Assembly: GCA_008729055.1 (NCBI GenBank)
Contig: SDUX01000003.1
Coordinates: 1,240,001 to 1,304,000 of the forward strand
Length of the DNA: 64,000 bases
DNA from: Pyropia haitanensis
Lineage: Eukaryota; Rhodophyta; Bangiophyceae; Bangiales; Bangiaceae
Direction: 5' to 3'
The notes under the pieces are model-generated. The model made no database searches, was not told where the DNA came from, and saw only the letters and a list, made by a program, of their open reading frames with translations. Below are positions 23,870-34,405 of the stretch, piece by piece. Position numbers and translations under genes: made by a program. Position 1 is the first letter of the stretch. Every line of letters begins with the position of its first letter.

Positions 23870-24559
23870 TGAGTCCCCATCACCGCCGCCGTCGCCGTCG
23901 CCGTCAGCGGCGGCCTCGGCCGCCTCGTGCGCGGCAATCGCATCGTCATCGTCGGCAATGCCCCAGCTCGTGTCCCCACCAGCGGCACCCTCCTCGCCCA
24001 CCGCCCCCGACTGGCGGCCGTCGACGGGCACCCGCCTGCGGGCCGACGCGGCCGCGGCGGCCGCCCCCACCCCCTCCTCCCCCGTCAGCACGTACAGGCG
24101 GGTGCTGGCGCCCACCCCAACCACATCCCCCAGGCGGAGGCGCACCCACGCCCGTGGCGGCACGCGCTTGCCATTCACAGTCGAACCGTTGGCGGAGCCC
24201 GCGTCCCACAGCGCCGCCACCCCTGGCCGCCCGCCGCCGCCGCCGCCGCCGCCACCGCCGCCGACGCCGTCGCCGTCGCCGTCGCCGCCGCCGTCGCCAC
24301 CGCCACTACCGCCCTCCCCACCCGCACCCTCCTCCCCCCAGCCGGCCTGGAACACGCAGTGAAAGCGGCTGACGCTCGGGTGCGCCGCGACGATATCCAC
24401 CTCCCCCTCCCGCCCGAGCGTCAGCGCCGACCGCCCCGCCGGCCACGCGACGGTGCCGACCGGCAGCCGCCGCCGGATGACCGTCAGCGCCAGCGGGGTC
24501 GCCGGCACCGCCGCCCACGCGGGGGGGGTGTAGGCCGCCGCGGCGGCCGCCGCCGCCAC
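22997..24559 (-). CDS. FHA-domain protein, kanadaptin-like
   Basis: FHA domains bind phosphothreonine peptides. The N-terminal region carries TLGREGEVDIVAAHPSVSRF, which is the GR...SxxH-type FHA core, and then WDAGSANGSTVNGKRVPPRAW after a Gly/Asp-rich insertion, followed by GDVVGVGASTRLYVLTG. This insert splits the FHA fold but keeps its conserved residues. Kanadaptin (SLC4A1AP) has the same order, including TSWGIADDDD and the later acidic EEEDPLDAYM motif, both visible here. The last 300 residues are Ala-rich coiled-coil-like segments separated by poly-Gly. 520 residues from the ATG at 24559. The true start may be further upstream because a Pro-rich frame continues beyond a G-run at 24575-24585. 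Role unknown in algae; nuclear localisation is a guess from homologues. Confidence 0.75.
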
Positions 24560-24638
24560 GGGCGGGGGAGGCGGGGGGGGGGGGAGGCCGTACGGACAGC
24601 CGCCGCCCGCGCGGCGGGCGCGTGGGGCGGGGCACCGC

Positions 24639-24675
<37 letters not shown>

Positions 24676-26080
24676 GCCGCCCGCCACGGCCACGTCGCCG
24701 GGCGCGGGCGGCCGCGCCGCCGCGGTGGCAGCGCCGGGCGGTGGCGGCGGCCGCGCCGCGGCAGCCGGGGGGGGGAGGGGGGAAGCGGTGGGCGGCGGCC
24801 GCGGCGGCCGCGACGCCGGGGCCACCACCCGCGGGCCACCCGCCGACGCGGCGGCGTCGTCGTTGCCGTCAAAGGGGGGGGGGCTGCTGCACGCGTGGTA
24901 GCATCGGCGGCCGCGGCGGCGGCCGGCGGACCGGCGGCCGCCGCGGCGGTGGCGGGTGACCCCCCGGTGGCTGGCAGAGGCGAGGGGCGGGGCGGAGTGG
25001 AGAAGCGGGCGCGCCGGCCGGGCGGCCGGGGCGGCCGGCCAGGCCCGCCGCGGGCGGGTGGCGTGCCCGGTGTGGCCATCGCCCACAACGCGACGGGTGA
25101 CAAAGATGGCGGCTGCCGCAGCGGTGACGGCTGCGGCGGCCACGCCGCGACGCGGGGGGGGGGGGGGCGGCCGGCGGCCGCGCCCGCCGGGGCGCGTCGG
25201 CGCACGGCACCGACGCGGCGGCCGCGGCCGGCAGTGCCGTGAGGCGGCAAGGTGGTAGGGGCAGTGAGAGACCAGCAGGCCCGCGTCAGCGGCAGCGAGA
25301 GGTAGGCGTGGAGCGGGGGGGGGGGGGGGGGAGGAACGCGGGCCGAGCCGGAGGGGACGGCCGACGCCGGCGGCGCGCGTCGTTGCAGCGGCCAAGACGC
25401 CCGCGGCGGACGCCGCGCGCCGGCAAGGCGACGCGCGGGCCGGCGACCGCGCGCACCAAGTCCTCCCACGAACCCAAAATGGCCACGCCAATGGCGGTGC
25501 CAAGTCCGTCGGCCACACCCCGGGGTGAGCCTGGCCACGGCAGCGGGCGTCTGCTTACACAACCGCATCCAGGCGGCACACCCGCCGGCGACACGCTGCG
25601 CGGCGAGGTGGGCGGCCCCCCCCCCCACTCGCGCGTCGCCACCCCCCCCCCCCCCTCCCCCGTGCGCAAAGCTGGGCTCCCGCCGCGGCGCGGCTGCGCC
25701 GCCCTTCCCCCCCCCCCCCCTCCCCCCCCGCCGCTCGCCGCGTGGCTGTCGTGGCGGCTGCCAGCCTGGGCCGACCGCTGTCCCCCCGCTCCCTCGGCCG
25801 GGTGGCCGTTCCCCCCCCCCCCCCCGCGAGCGTCGACCCGTCAACGACCGGCGCGGGTTCGCCGTCCGCAGCGGCGGCACCCCCCCTCGTGGCTGTGCGC
25901 GCCCACGCCGGTCTTCTTGGCCGGCACACCCCCGTCCGCCCACACTCATTGTCCCCTCTTTCCCGCCGCCACCAACCACCCCGACCCCCACCGCCACTGT
26001 CAACCCCCTTCCCCCCCCCCCTCGCTGTCGCGCCCACCCCTTACGTTCCTGTGCCCTTCTTTTTGGGCGCGGCCGCCGCG
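24560..26080. other. Divergent intergenic region
   Basis: Lies between the minus-strand FHA gene and the plus-strand gene at 26081, so it should contain both promoters. Extremely GC-rich with poly-G and poly-C runs. Part of 24560-24900 may encode a Pro-rich N-terminal extension of the FHA protein. No independent gene seen. Confidence 0.4.
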
Positions 26081-27321
26081 ATGGCGTCCCCCCCCCCCCC
26101 TCCACCCCCTCCCCCGGCACGCTCGCGTCCCGCACCGCCCTCTTTGACGGCACCGCCGCGGCGGCGCCGCCGCCGTCGGCGGTGGCGGGCCTCGCCGCCA
26201 AGTTCCACGCGCCGTCGTCGGCGGCGGCGCGCGCCGCGCCGTCGGCCGCGATTGCGGGGATTGCGTCGCGCTTTGACACGGCCCGCGACGGCGGCGGCGG
26301 CGGCGGCGGCCGCCCACGGCCGGCCAGGGGCGGCGCCACGGCCGCCGGCGGGGACGGCGGTGGCCGCCGGGCCGGCGCCGCGGCGGCGCCGTCGCCGCCG
26401 CCGCCGCGGGCGGCCAAGGAGGGCGGCCGTGGCGGCGGCGCCGCGGCGGGCGGCCGCGCCGCCGCCGCCCGCCGCTTTGCCGAGCCGCCCCCCGAGTGGG
26501 CGACCGCCACGCGGGCGGCGGCGGAGGCGGGGGACTCGGACTCGGACGCGGACGGCGGCGGGCCGGGGCACTTTGCCGCCGCCGCCGAGGCGTTTCGGGC
26601 CAAGGAGGGGGCGGTGGCTGCCGGCGGCGGCGGTGGTCGCGGCGGTGGGAACGATGGCGGCGGCGCGCCGCTCAGCGGTGTCGCCGCGGCGATGGCGCGG
26701 CTGGAGCGGGCGCAGTCGCCTGGCGGCGTTGGCGGCGGCCGTGGCGGTGCCGCCGGCGGCGGCGTGTCCCCCGACGGTACCCCGCTGTCGGCGGTCGCGG
26801 AGCGGGCGGCGCGGATGGACGCGGCGGCCAAGGTAGAGGCCGCCACCGCCCGCGCCGCGGCGGCGGCGGGCGTACCAGGCGCGTCGGGCCGGGCCGGCTC
26901 GTGGGCCAAAAAGGCGTCCGCCGCGGGTACGCCGGCGGCTGCTGCCAAGGCGCCCGCCCGGTCGGCGTCGTCTGTGTCGGCGGCGACGAGTACGAGCGGC
27001 GGCGGCGGCAGTGACGGCGGCGGCGACAGCGGGGGGGACCGCACGGGCGAACTGCGGGAGCGGTTTTCCGCCGCCAGCCGCCGCTTCTCTGCCGGCGTGG
27101 GGGGCGGGGCGGCGGACGGGGGTGGGGGTGGGGGTGGCGGCGGCGGTGGTGGCGGCGGGGATGGGGCGGCGGCGGCGGCGGCGAACGAGCCGCTGGAGGT
27201 GCGGTTTGGCAAGGCCGCGCAGCTGTTTGAGGCCAAGGCGCCGGCGGCGGGCGCGGGGGAGGGGGGGGAGGACGCACCGTCGGCGTTTGCGTCGGCGGCC
27301 AAGATGTGGGGGCAGCGATGA
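26081..27321 (+). CDS. Low-complexity protein with recurring F-x-x-A-A-x-F motif (frame disrupted)
   Basis: Unrecognised. About 410 residues of Ala/Gly/Ser-rich sequence punctuated by short similar amphipathic segments: AVAGLAAKFHAP, AIAGIASRFDTA, HFAAAAEAFRAKEGA, LSGVAAAMARLERA, LSAVAERAARMDAA, LRERFSAASRRFSAG, LEVRFGKAAQLFEAK and finally FASAAKMWGQR. The ends of the protein are the least repetitive parts. The ATG at 26081 has a good context and is followed by TCC and a 13-base C-run; the remaining frame is recovered only if the run is a different length, so the start carries an apparent frameshift. No signal peptide, membrane segment or catalytic motif is visible. The repeated motif could be a peptide-binding or filament-binding unit, but this is not supported by any family I recognise. 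Confidence 0.6.
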
Positions 27322-28268
27322 GGCTGGTGGGGGGCTGTGGGGGAGGTGGGCGTTTGGGGGGAAGCGGTGCGGCAGCAGAGGACTTTCGCTGTGCGCATGC
27401 TCCTTTTCTGCCTGTTGTTTTTTGGCTGAGGTGATGGTGCCTGTCGCGGCATATTTCGGCCGCATCATGTGTGGGTTGCGGTCTATATTTTTTTAGGGGG
27501 GCTGGGTGGTAGGGGGGGGGGTGGTACCCCGCGGGGCGGTTTGCTTTGCTGCGCCTCTTGGCTCCTCGGGCACTCGCCGCCGGCTGCTCTTGTGGGTCTG
27601 GCCAGAGACGGCCCCCTCGAAGGGGGGCGGGCACACCCTCGCGGGCCAGCGAGTGTGCGCGCTGCCGACTACTACGCGGCAGCGTCTAGCCGTGTGGCGT
27701 CTGCCGCGTCTGCACTGTTTCTTCCCGTATGTGCGGGCCGCCTTGTCCACGGCGGTGTCCGTGCCGCAATGATGGCACTGGCGACGGGGTCAGCGTCGGC
27801 ACCGGGAGCGCTCACGACGAGAAGCTTTGCTTCTTTACTGCGCACACGCACATGCAATGCCAACGAAAGAAGAAAAGAGAGTCCTCCACCTCGACGTCAC
27901 CGAGATACACCTCGGATGCTGGGGAGGGCGACACGGGGTCACGAGCGTAGCCACCGGTCACAGCCAACCTTGCGCGCAAAGGGAATGGTGGCTCCGTCCG
28001 CGGGGCCCCTTCACCGCTCGCTCCTACAACCGCCCGACGACTGGTCCGTAGCTGCGCAGTGCTCATGAAGGTCAGAGAGGTAGGCGCGGTCATCGGCCCG
28101 ACGTGTCGTGGCCTCCGTTTGGCTGTCGCTCAACCGCGGTGCGAGCCACCCGTTCACAGCGCCCCCTCCAACAAAAACGCGCACCGCAACTGCCGAAAAA
28201 AGGACGCCGCAAAGTTGGCGTGGGACCAAACAAATAGCCGCTTGACGCCGACATCCTGTACGTCGCGT
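27322..28268. other. Intergenic between convergent genes
   Basis: 3' flanks of two convergent genes. Moderate composition with a T-rich stretch at 27485-27496. No gene seen. Confidence 0.5.
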
Positions 28269-28303
28269 CTAGTACCCATACCCGGGCGTTGGCCACGGCG
28301 ACC

Positions 28304-28358
<55 letters not shown>

Positions 28359-29032
28359 GTAGGGCGCGGCCGACCATGCGCCCCCCCCCAGCCCTCTGCC
28401 GTCATCAGGGACGGCGGCTGCAGCGGTGGGTAGCCCCCAGCCGCCGCCCCGTACGGCAGGCCGCCGCCACCGCCAAACGTGTCCGCAGCGGGGTGCCAGG
28501 GGGCACCGCCGCCGCCTGCTGGCGGCCCCCAGGGATAGGGCGCAGTTCCTCCGTACGCGGGCGCGCCAAAGCCGACAGGCTGCGGCGGCGGCGGCGGCGG
28601 CGGCGGAAGCGGCGGCGGCGGAAGTGGCACGTACGCCGGGTGTCCAGCCATAGGGCCCCTGCCGGGCGCCGCAGGAGGCCCAGACTGCCAGGTCGGCGGC
28701 CCAAACCCATAGGCGGGCGGCGGCGGCGGCGGCACCGGCGGCGGCGGCTGAGCGCCCCACGTGTCGGGCGCGGCCGGTGGCGCGGCCGGCGGCGGGGAGG
28801 GCGGCGGGGTGGTGCCGCCCCCCCCCCCGCGCGGGCGGTAGCCCGCCGACGCCGCGTCCGACGTGGTGGACGTCCAGGTGCCCGGCGGCACGCCGCCCGC
28901 GCCACCGCCCGGCGGCCCGGCCGGCGGCGGGCGCGGGGGTGGTGGCGGCGGCGGCGGGTGATAGTCGCGGCAGGCGCGGGTGGAGATGCAGCCGTTGTCA
29001 ACGGCGCCCGCGTTGGCCGGCTGATGGGACAT
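28269..29032 (-). CDS. Proline-rich protein (frame disrupted near 3' end)
   Basis: Starts MSHQPANAGAVDNGCISTR and then consists of proline runs separated by aromatic-containing spacers such as AYGFGPPTWQSG, AYGGTAPYPWGPP and YPPLQPPSLMTAEG. The C-terminal frame PRSPWPTPGYGY ends at 28269. It connects to the upstream frame only through a C-run of about 10 bases at 28379-28389, so a length error there is likely; the unshifted frame would run on into poly-Arg to 28154. No signal peptide or known domain is seen. Pro-rich proteins of this kind often bind WW, SH3, EVH1 or profilin partners, but nothing here shows which. Confidence 0.5.
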
Positions 29033-31737
29033 TATGGTTGCCGGGGGGGGGGGAAGGCTGGCACGGCCAACGGGGAAGCGAGGGCAGCGTGGAACGCAAG
29101 GGAGTGAGGAGGGAGCGGAGGCCGGGAGGATGCCTGCCGTCGGCGTGGGTGCCACGACACAAGAAGCAGATGCGCTGAAGGCAGGGGAGGCGACGAGTGA
29201 GGGGTTGCGAGGCGGAAAGCGGGCACAGGATGGATTTTGAGGAGCGCCAGCCACGCCCGGCTCTGGGAAGAAACCGGAGCGGTCGGTTGGGGGGTGGGTG
29301 GGGGGAGCTCGGTGGTGGCCAGCTGCAACGAAGGCGTGTCACCCCCCCCATCCTTTCGGTTCTTGAGAGAGGAACCGCAGCCGCCGCGCAACATGAGATT
29401 TGGGCGGGGCCGTGGCCCCGCACCACTACCACAGGCGAGGAGATGCTCGGGAGATGCGCTGACACGGGGCGGAGAGGGGGGGGGGGGCGCGCGCGGGGGG
29501 ACCAGGACCACAGCGCTGCATCCGCCGTGCGCCTTCCCCCAGGCGACACGCCTCATGACGCCGTCCATAGGAGAGGGGACCCCCCCGGTATAGCCCATCG
29601 CGGGGCCACTTGCCAATCATGCTGCGACTGCCATCCACGTGGACGACAGGACAGCGCAGCCAGCAGGGACCGCCGTGGTCCAAGGCGGGGACGACGCGCC
29701 CGACAGTGGTGTCGCTGCCAATCCTACCCCGTCGAGGTGGCGGCGGGGCACCGCCGCCGCGCCCTGCGCGGCCGAGAGGTGGTGGACGGCCAGCTGGCGG
29801 TCGCCCCCTGCCCGGGGGCGCACGGCGCTTTACACTACAGCTGGATTTACGGCACGTCGGGACGGATGACTCGTTTCGGGACGCGGGGATGGATGGCCAC
29901 GCCGCCGATCGGGGACGCCAGTCGAGGCGGCGCCGTCCCTGCTGTGGGGGCCCCGGCTGCGGGCGCAGCCTCCCTCCCTCCCTCGAGAACAGGCGGAGGA
30001 GATGCCTCGTCCAGCACAGACGGCCGCTGTTAAAACTACTCGCCCTCTGTCTCTCTCTTTCCCGCCCCTGTCCCCATGGATCTGTGGAGACACCAGTTGC
30101 GCGGGGCTGCGCTGGCGCCGCGGGGGGAGCTTTGCGGGCGGCGCCGCGCCAGGTTTCTGTAAGGGCGCCACGAGGCCTGCACGATGAGCTGTTCTGTCTG
30201 ACGCCACGGGTACACGCGGCAGCTGAACACCTCCCCCCCCCCCCATCTTCAGAGCCATGCGAGTCGCCTCGTCAGTCGTACCGTTTCGGAGCCGTGGGCC
30301 CAAGCGGTGGGTATCCACCTGGACCACATCATCCCCGTACGCACCGCGTAGGGACCTGCGTTTTGCGATCTATCCTCGTGACGCAGCCGACGCGCAAGGC
30401 ACGGCCACCCCAGGGTCCGGGGTCGACCGAAACCAAGAGGGGAGGAGCTGCTGTGCGGTGGGCAGCGGAGGAGGAACCACCGCCCTCTGCGCTGGCGCCT
30501 AACCCGTTGAGAGGCGGGGGGGGCTCTGACACAGACGGGTCGGCATCCGCGCCACGGGCCAGCCTGCCACCACCGTGAGCGGTGGAGAGGTCCTGGCAAC
30601 GTCGCGGACGCTTGCTGGGTGCAGCCAAGCCCTCACCGCACACGAGAGAGGGGTCGCTACCTCCAACGGCCGTGACCCATCCAGGCGGCCGCGAGGCACC
30701 CCCAGTCGGACGCTATGAGCCGGCCACTCTGCTCTCCGCTCTGCAAAGACCGCAGGGCGGAACATTCCAGCTGGCGACGCCACACCCCGGGGGAACGCAC
30801 CGCAGGGTAGCGCACAGCCATCCTCGAGGGAGGAATAGGGGGGCGGGGGCTGAAGCGGTCGCACAGGGGGTGCCGTCGCGCCTCCCCTCCACGACGGCGC
30901 GGCCATGAGCTGGGCCCCACGAGGGGGTGGCGCCGCTCGGCACCCTTGCCGGCATCAATCCGTGGAGAGGCGGAGGTACTTGTACCCTGACACTGATGGG
31001 TCGGACGCCCGCGGGTCGGCGTTTGGGAGCCCCGGGAGCGATGGGGAGGTCCCGCCACTAGAGGACCGATGCGGGCTGGTCCACAAGAGCTGCCGAACCG
31101 ATTGCCCATGACGAGGGCACGCTCCCACCGAGGGCCATGACGCACCCAGGGTGGGCGTTGGTGTCTCATCGACACGCGCAGACCTCGTCACCCCCGCTCT
31201 GTACGCCCCGTGTAGCGGCCGCCGCCCTGACCATCCCAGCTGGCGGCGGCACCCGTCGGCTTGCAGTCGGGAGTGCGTACAGTGAGGGCCCGCGCGGCGC
31301 CATCCTCGTGCGGGGGGGAGCGTCGGCGCATGCAACAGCAACGGCGCGCGACGTCGCCGGCCGGCCGGGGGCGTGCCCACCACGACGGCGCGGGAACGTC
31401 ATCCCGTGGACGGCGCGCTCCCCGCGTGGGCGGGAGTCACCCCCTCCCCAAGCCTCGATTGCGTCCTTACTCAGACAGTCTTGGGGTTGGATACCGCCGC
31501 GCGGGTGCCATCGCTGCGGTGGCGCGCCCGCCGCCCTCGTCAGCGCTCCCTCCCGCGTGGAGACCCTCACCGCGGAAAGACGGATGTACGCACAGACCGA
31601 CCCAAACAGCCGCCACGGGTCATCCCTTGGCTGTGACAGCACGCACACCCCACCTGGCCACTCGCCAACTCCAGTCTCCTTCCCAGCTTCCCCAGTCTCA
31701 CGCAAGCCTCCGTCACAGATTCCGACAGAATTTTGCT
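29033..31737. other. Intergenic, contains a diverged ~460 bp tandem repeat
   Basis: 2.7 kb without a convincing gene. Composition is GC-rich but less homopolymeric than the genes. Many short open frames occur, none with domain character. A degenerate direct repeat with a period of about 455-461 bases occupies roughly 30500-31420. Confidence 0.45.
30503..31420. repeat. Two diverged direct repeats, period ~455-461 bp
   Basis: Matching landmarks occur in the same order about 460 bases apart: 'gttgagaggcgg ... ctgacacagacgggtcgg' near 30505-30542 and 'gtggagaggcgg ... ctgacactgatgggtcgg' near 30960-31001; 'ggccgtgacccatccagg' near 30668 and 'ggccatgacgcacccagg' near 31133; 'ccagctggcgacgcc' near 30768 and 'ccagctggcggcggc' near 31228. 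Divergence is substantial. Origin unknown. Confidence 0.5.
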
Positions 31738-32693
31738 TCACTCGCCCACCGCTGCCGCCGGCCGGCGCCCCCCCCGGCCAGACGGCCGCGTCCGTTCCAA
31801 CGCCCGCCCCTGCGTGCCACTCACCACCTCGTACGTGCGGTCACTGAGGCACACCTCCTCGTCGACGGCCAGCTCAATGCCCTCCCGCGCGCGCTCAATC
31901 GCCCCCCACTTGGACACGCCAATGTGCAGCCACGACTGGTGCATCGTCGGCCGCGCGCGGAGGAGCCGCACCACCGTCCCGGGGGGCCCACCGCCGCGGC
32001 CTGCGCGGGGGAGCGCAGGTCGAGCAGCGCCACGCCGCTCGTGTCACCAATGCGCGCCGTGTTGGCCGGCTGCCCGGGCGTCGGCGGCAGGACGCGCACA
32101 AAGAGGTTGACGTCCCCAGACGTTGGCTGCACCAGCGCCAGTCGGATACCTGTGCAACAGGTGGAAAAGGGGAGAGGGGCAAGGCAAAAGGTACGGAAAA
32201 TTGGATGCACCGTTGCGGGGTGGCCGGGGCGGGAGTCCACACACGGAACAGGGCGGCGGCAGCACGGGGGTAGCCAAAAGCGCGGTACCCGCGGCGCAGG
32301 CACACAAAAAAACATACCAAGGCGCAGGGTGCCGGTGCGCGAGTCGCAACCCACGCGGGACCAAGCAGAGCGTGCAGGCGGCAGGGGGGCAGCAAAGAGC
32401 GGGCGCCCACCCGACGAGCAAGCACCAAAACGACGGAGCCGTCGCGGTCAGCAACCGTCGAAAAACCCACACAGACAACGGGCTGCACGGCCTGGCACAG
32501 CGACAGCGGTAGGAGCCGCACCGCACCCCTCTTCCCCCCCCCCCCCCCCACCGCCCGTCTCCCCCCGCTTGCCGCCCTACTTCCGCGTGGCCAGAGCCGG
32601 CCAGTAAACGCAGCCCTGCCGTAAGAGAGCGACACGAGCGCGGGGCAGCCTAGCAGGGCGCAAAAACGTACAGTGCGGATTGCGGGGGGCCAT
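31738..32693 (-). CDS. OB-fold nucleic-acid-binding protein (frame disrupted)
   Basis: Resembles the small plant OB-fold proteins related to the SSB-like SOSS-B fold. Exon 1 is 32693-32672 (MAPRNPH plus one base; donor GTACGT) and exon 2 begins at 32150 after a ttgcacag acceptor. It encodes IRLALVQPTSGDVNLFVRVL, then TARIGDTSGVALLDLRSP, then after a frame change GTVVRLLRARPTMHQSWLHI and GVSKWGAIERAREG with SDRTYEVV. This matches the remembered order in plant homologues (PGTSG...LVVKV, GDETG, KWGRVE...YELV). The break lies in a short C-run near 31981-31988 and is repaired by one extra C. After YEV a GTGAGT could start another intron; unspliced, the frame ends at 31738. ssDNA or RNA binding is inferred from the fold. 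Confidence 0.65.
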
Positions 32694-33146
32694 GGCGCGG
32701 GCGGCAGCAACGGTAGCGGCGGGCGCGGCGGCGGCGACGGCGGCGGCGGCGGCGGCGGGGGATGGGGGAGGCGTCAAAACACACCGGCCCACAGCGACGA
32801 CGTTCGAGAACAGGACGGGGGGGGCAGAGGATAAGGGGTGAGGAGCGGGGAAGGGAGGTGGGGGGACCGCGGCAGCGGCGGTGGTAGCGGCGGAAGCGGG
32901 CGTGACGGCGGCGGCTGCGGCAGAGGCAAAAATTCGGCCGAGGAGCCAGCCGGCGGCGACGCGCAGACGCCGTGCGGCGGCACACCACGCCAAACTTTCT
33001 CATTTCATCGTCACGTGTCGAATCGTTGCGGATCGACTTGGGCGTTGATCCGTAGTTCCACTGTCAAACAAGTACTGTACACGTACGCGTACTGGTACAT
33101 TCGACGGCGTCGGCGCGCGGGTTGGGTGGGCGACGGACCGTCCATG
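32694..33146. other. Upstream of OB-fold gene
   Basis: Promoter side of the OB-fold gene, GC-rich near the start codon and AT-richer at 33000-33100. No gene seen. It ends at the ATG target-site duplication of the adjacent element. Confidence 0.5.
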
Positions 33147-33743
33147 CGCTGTGGTGCTTAAAGGGAGGTTCAGGAAAAGCCTGTTTTGCCCTGTTGCGGG
33201 GCCCGCAGACGAGTCCACAGACGGTGGCCAGGATGGTTGTGGAACGCGTTTTCTCTTGGATTTTGCGGATCCGCTGTGGGCCATGTGCAAAACTTTGCGG
33301 AGCACCGCGCGGCACTCGAGTGCATTAGCCAATTGTCACTCAGCACGCGTGGTGCCCCCGGTCACAAGCCAATCAGTACTCTTTAAAGGCCCGGCGGCTT
33401 CCAGGGAGAAAGCGTGTTCTGAAGCCCTGTCCACAGGTTTTTTGTGGATTCCACAATTTTCTGCTGGGTGTTTTTGACAGCTGCTGTGGGGCGCACAGGA
33501 CGGTAACGGTCGGGCGACATACACCCTGCTCTCTGACATGCTCTTGTAGCTCTGTTCACGGTGCTTCACGTAATGGTGGTACGCAGGGTGTATGTCGACC
33601 GACGGCATGACCACAGGAGATAGGCAAAAAAAATAGAGAAAACTGGGGCGCATCGTACCGTGAGAGGGGGTCCACAAAAGAGTGCGCAACCCGCAAACAC
33701 GATTTCGGGCCGATTCCTGAACCTCCGTTTAAGCACCACAGCG
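33147..33743. mobile_element. MITE-like non-autonomous DNA transposon, 597 bp
   Basis: Both ends carry a 30-base terminal inverted repeat that begins CGCTGTGGTGCTTAAA and continues GGAGGTTCAGGAA after one mismatch; 29 of 30 positions agree between the left end (33147-33176) and the reverse complement of the right end (33714-33743). The element is flanked by the trinucleotide ATG on both sides (33144-33146 and 33744-33746), which fits a 3-bp target-site duplication. Internal sequence is AT-richer than its surroundings and has no long conserved open frame. The superfamily is not clear from the ends; a 3-bp duplication is seen in PIF/Harbinger and CACTA elements, but the ends do not read CACTA. 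Confidence 0.85.
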
Positions 33744-34250
33744 ATGGGGATGGGGGCGGCTGTGCTCCATCTCCTTCCACGCCTGCCACGTCGCCTCGTG
33801 CGGTCGCGCCGCTCCCGCCATCGTCTGTCGGAGCTGGGGCGCTGCTCGCGCACACTTTGCCTTGCCCGCGCACGCTTTGCCGTGCCGGCCGGCCGTCGCC
33901 CGCCGCGCGCGACGCGGCCGCCGCCGCGCCGCCGCCGCGGCGGCGGCGGCCGCCCCGCGTGGACGCGCCCGCCGTCGCGCGTGGCCGGCCCGGCCGGCGG
34001 TGGCGGCCGCCCGCCCCACACCCCGCCGCCGTCCGTCCCCCCCCCCCCCGCGCCTGCTGCCCGCCGCCGCCGCCGCCGCCCCCCCGCGTCGTCTGCTGCC
34101 CGCCGCCGCCGCGGCGGCGGGCCCGCGGCGGCGTCGGCCGGTGCGCGGCCGCCGCGGGTGCCGCCGCTGCGGCCGCCGCGGGCGCGGCGGATGCCCCCCA
34201 GCTACCACCCGGCCGCCCCTCCCCGCACGCCGCCCCGCCGTCCGCCCCGG
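33744..34250. other. 5' region of the DNA ligase gene
   Basis: The ligase frame is open across this stretch, and in-frame ATGs exist at 33744 (inside the target-site duplication) and 34191. The translation is Arg/Pro-rich low complexity, so it may be 5' UTR or an extended leader. No other gene seen. Confidence 0.45.
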
Positions 34251-34371
34251 ATGCTCTCGTCACGGGCGGTGCTGCGCGCCGCCGCCGCGGCCGCCGTTGC
34301 CGGCCGCGCCAGCCGCCGCGGTGGCGGTGGCGGTGGCGGTGGCGGTGGCGGTGGCGGTGGCGGTAGCGGCA

Positions 34372-34405
<34 letters not shown>

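Noticed and set aside
24306..27452. 1,048-codon open frame on the minus strand
   Set aside because: Pro/Arg/Ala repeats overlapping the opposite-strand gene at 26.1-27.3 kb and the divergent promoter; no recognisable domain.
31800..31835. Additional intron after YEV in the OB-fold gene
   Set aside because: A GTGAGT is present, but no convincing downstream exon could be found, so the unspliced end is used.
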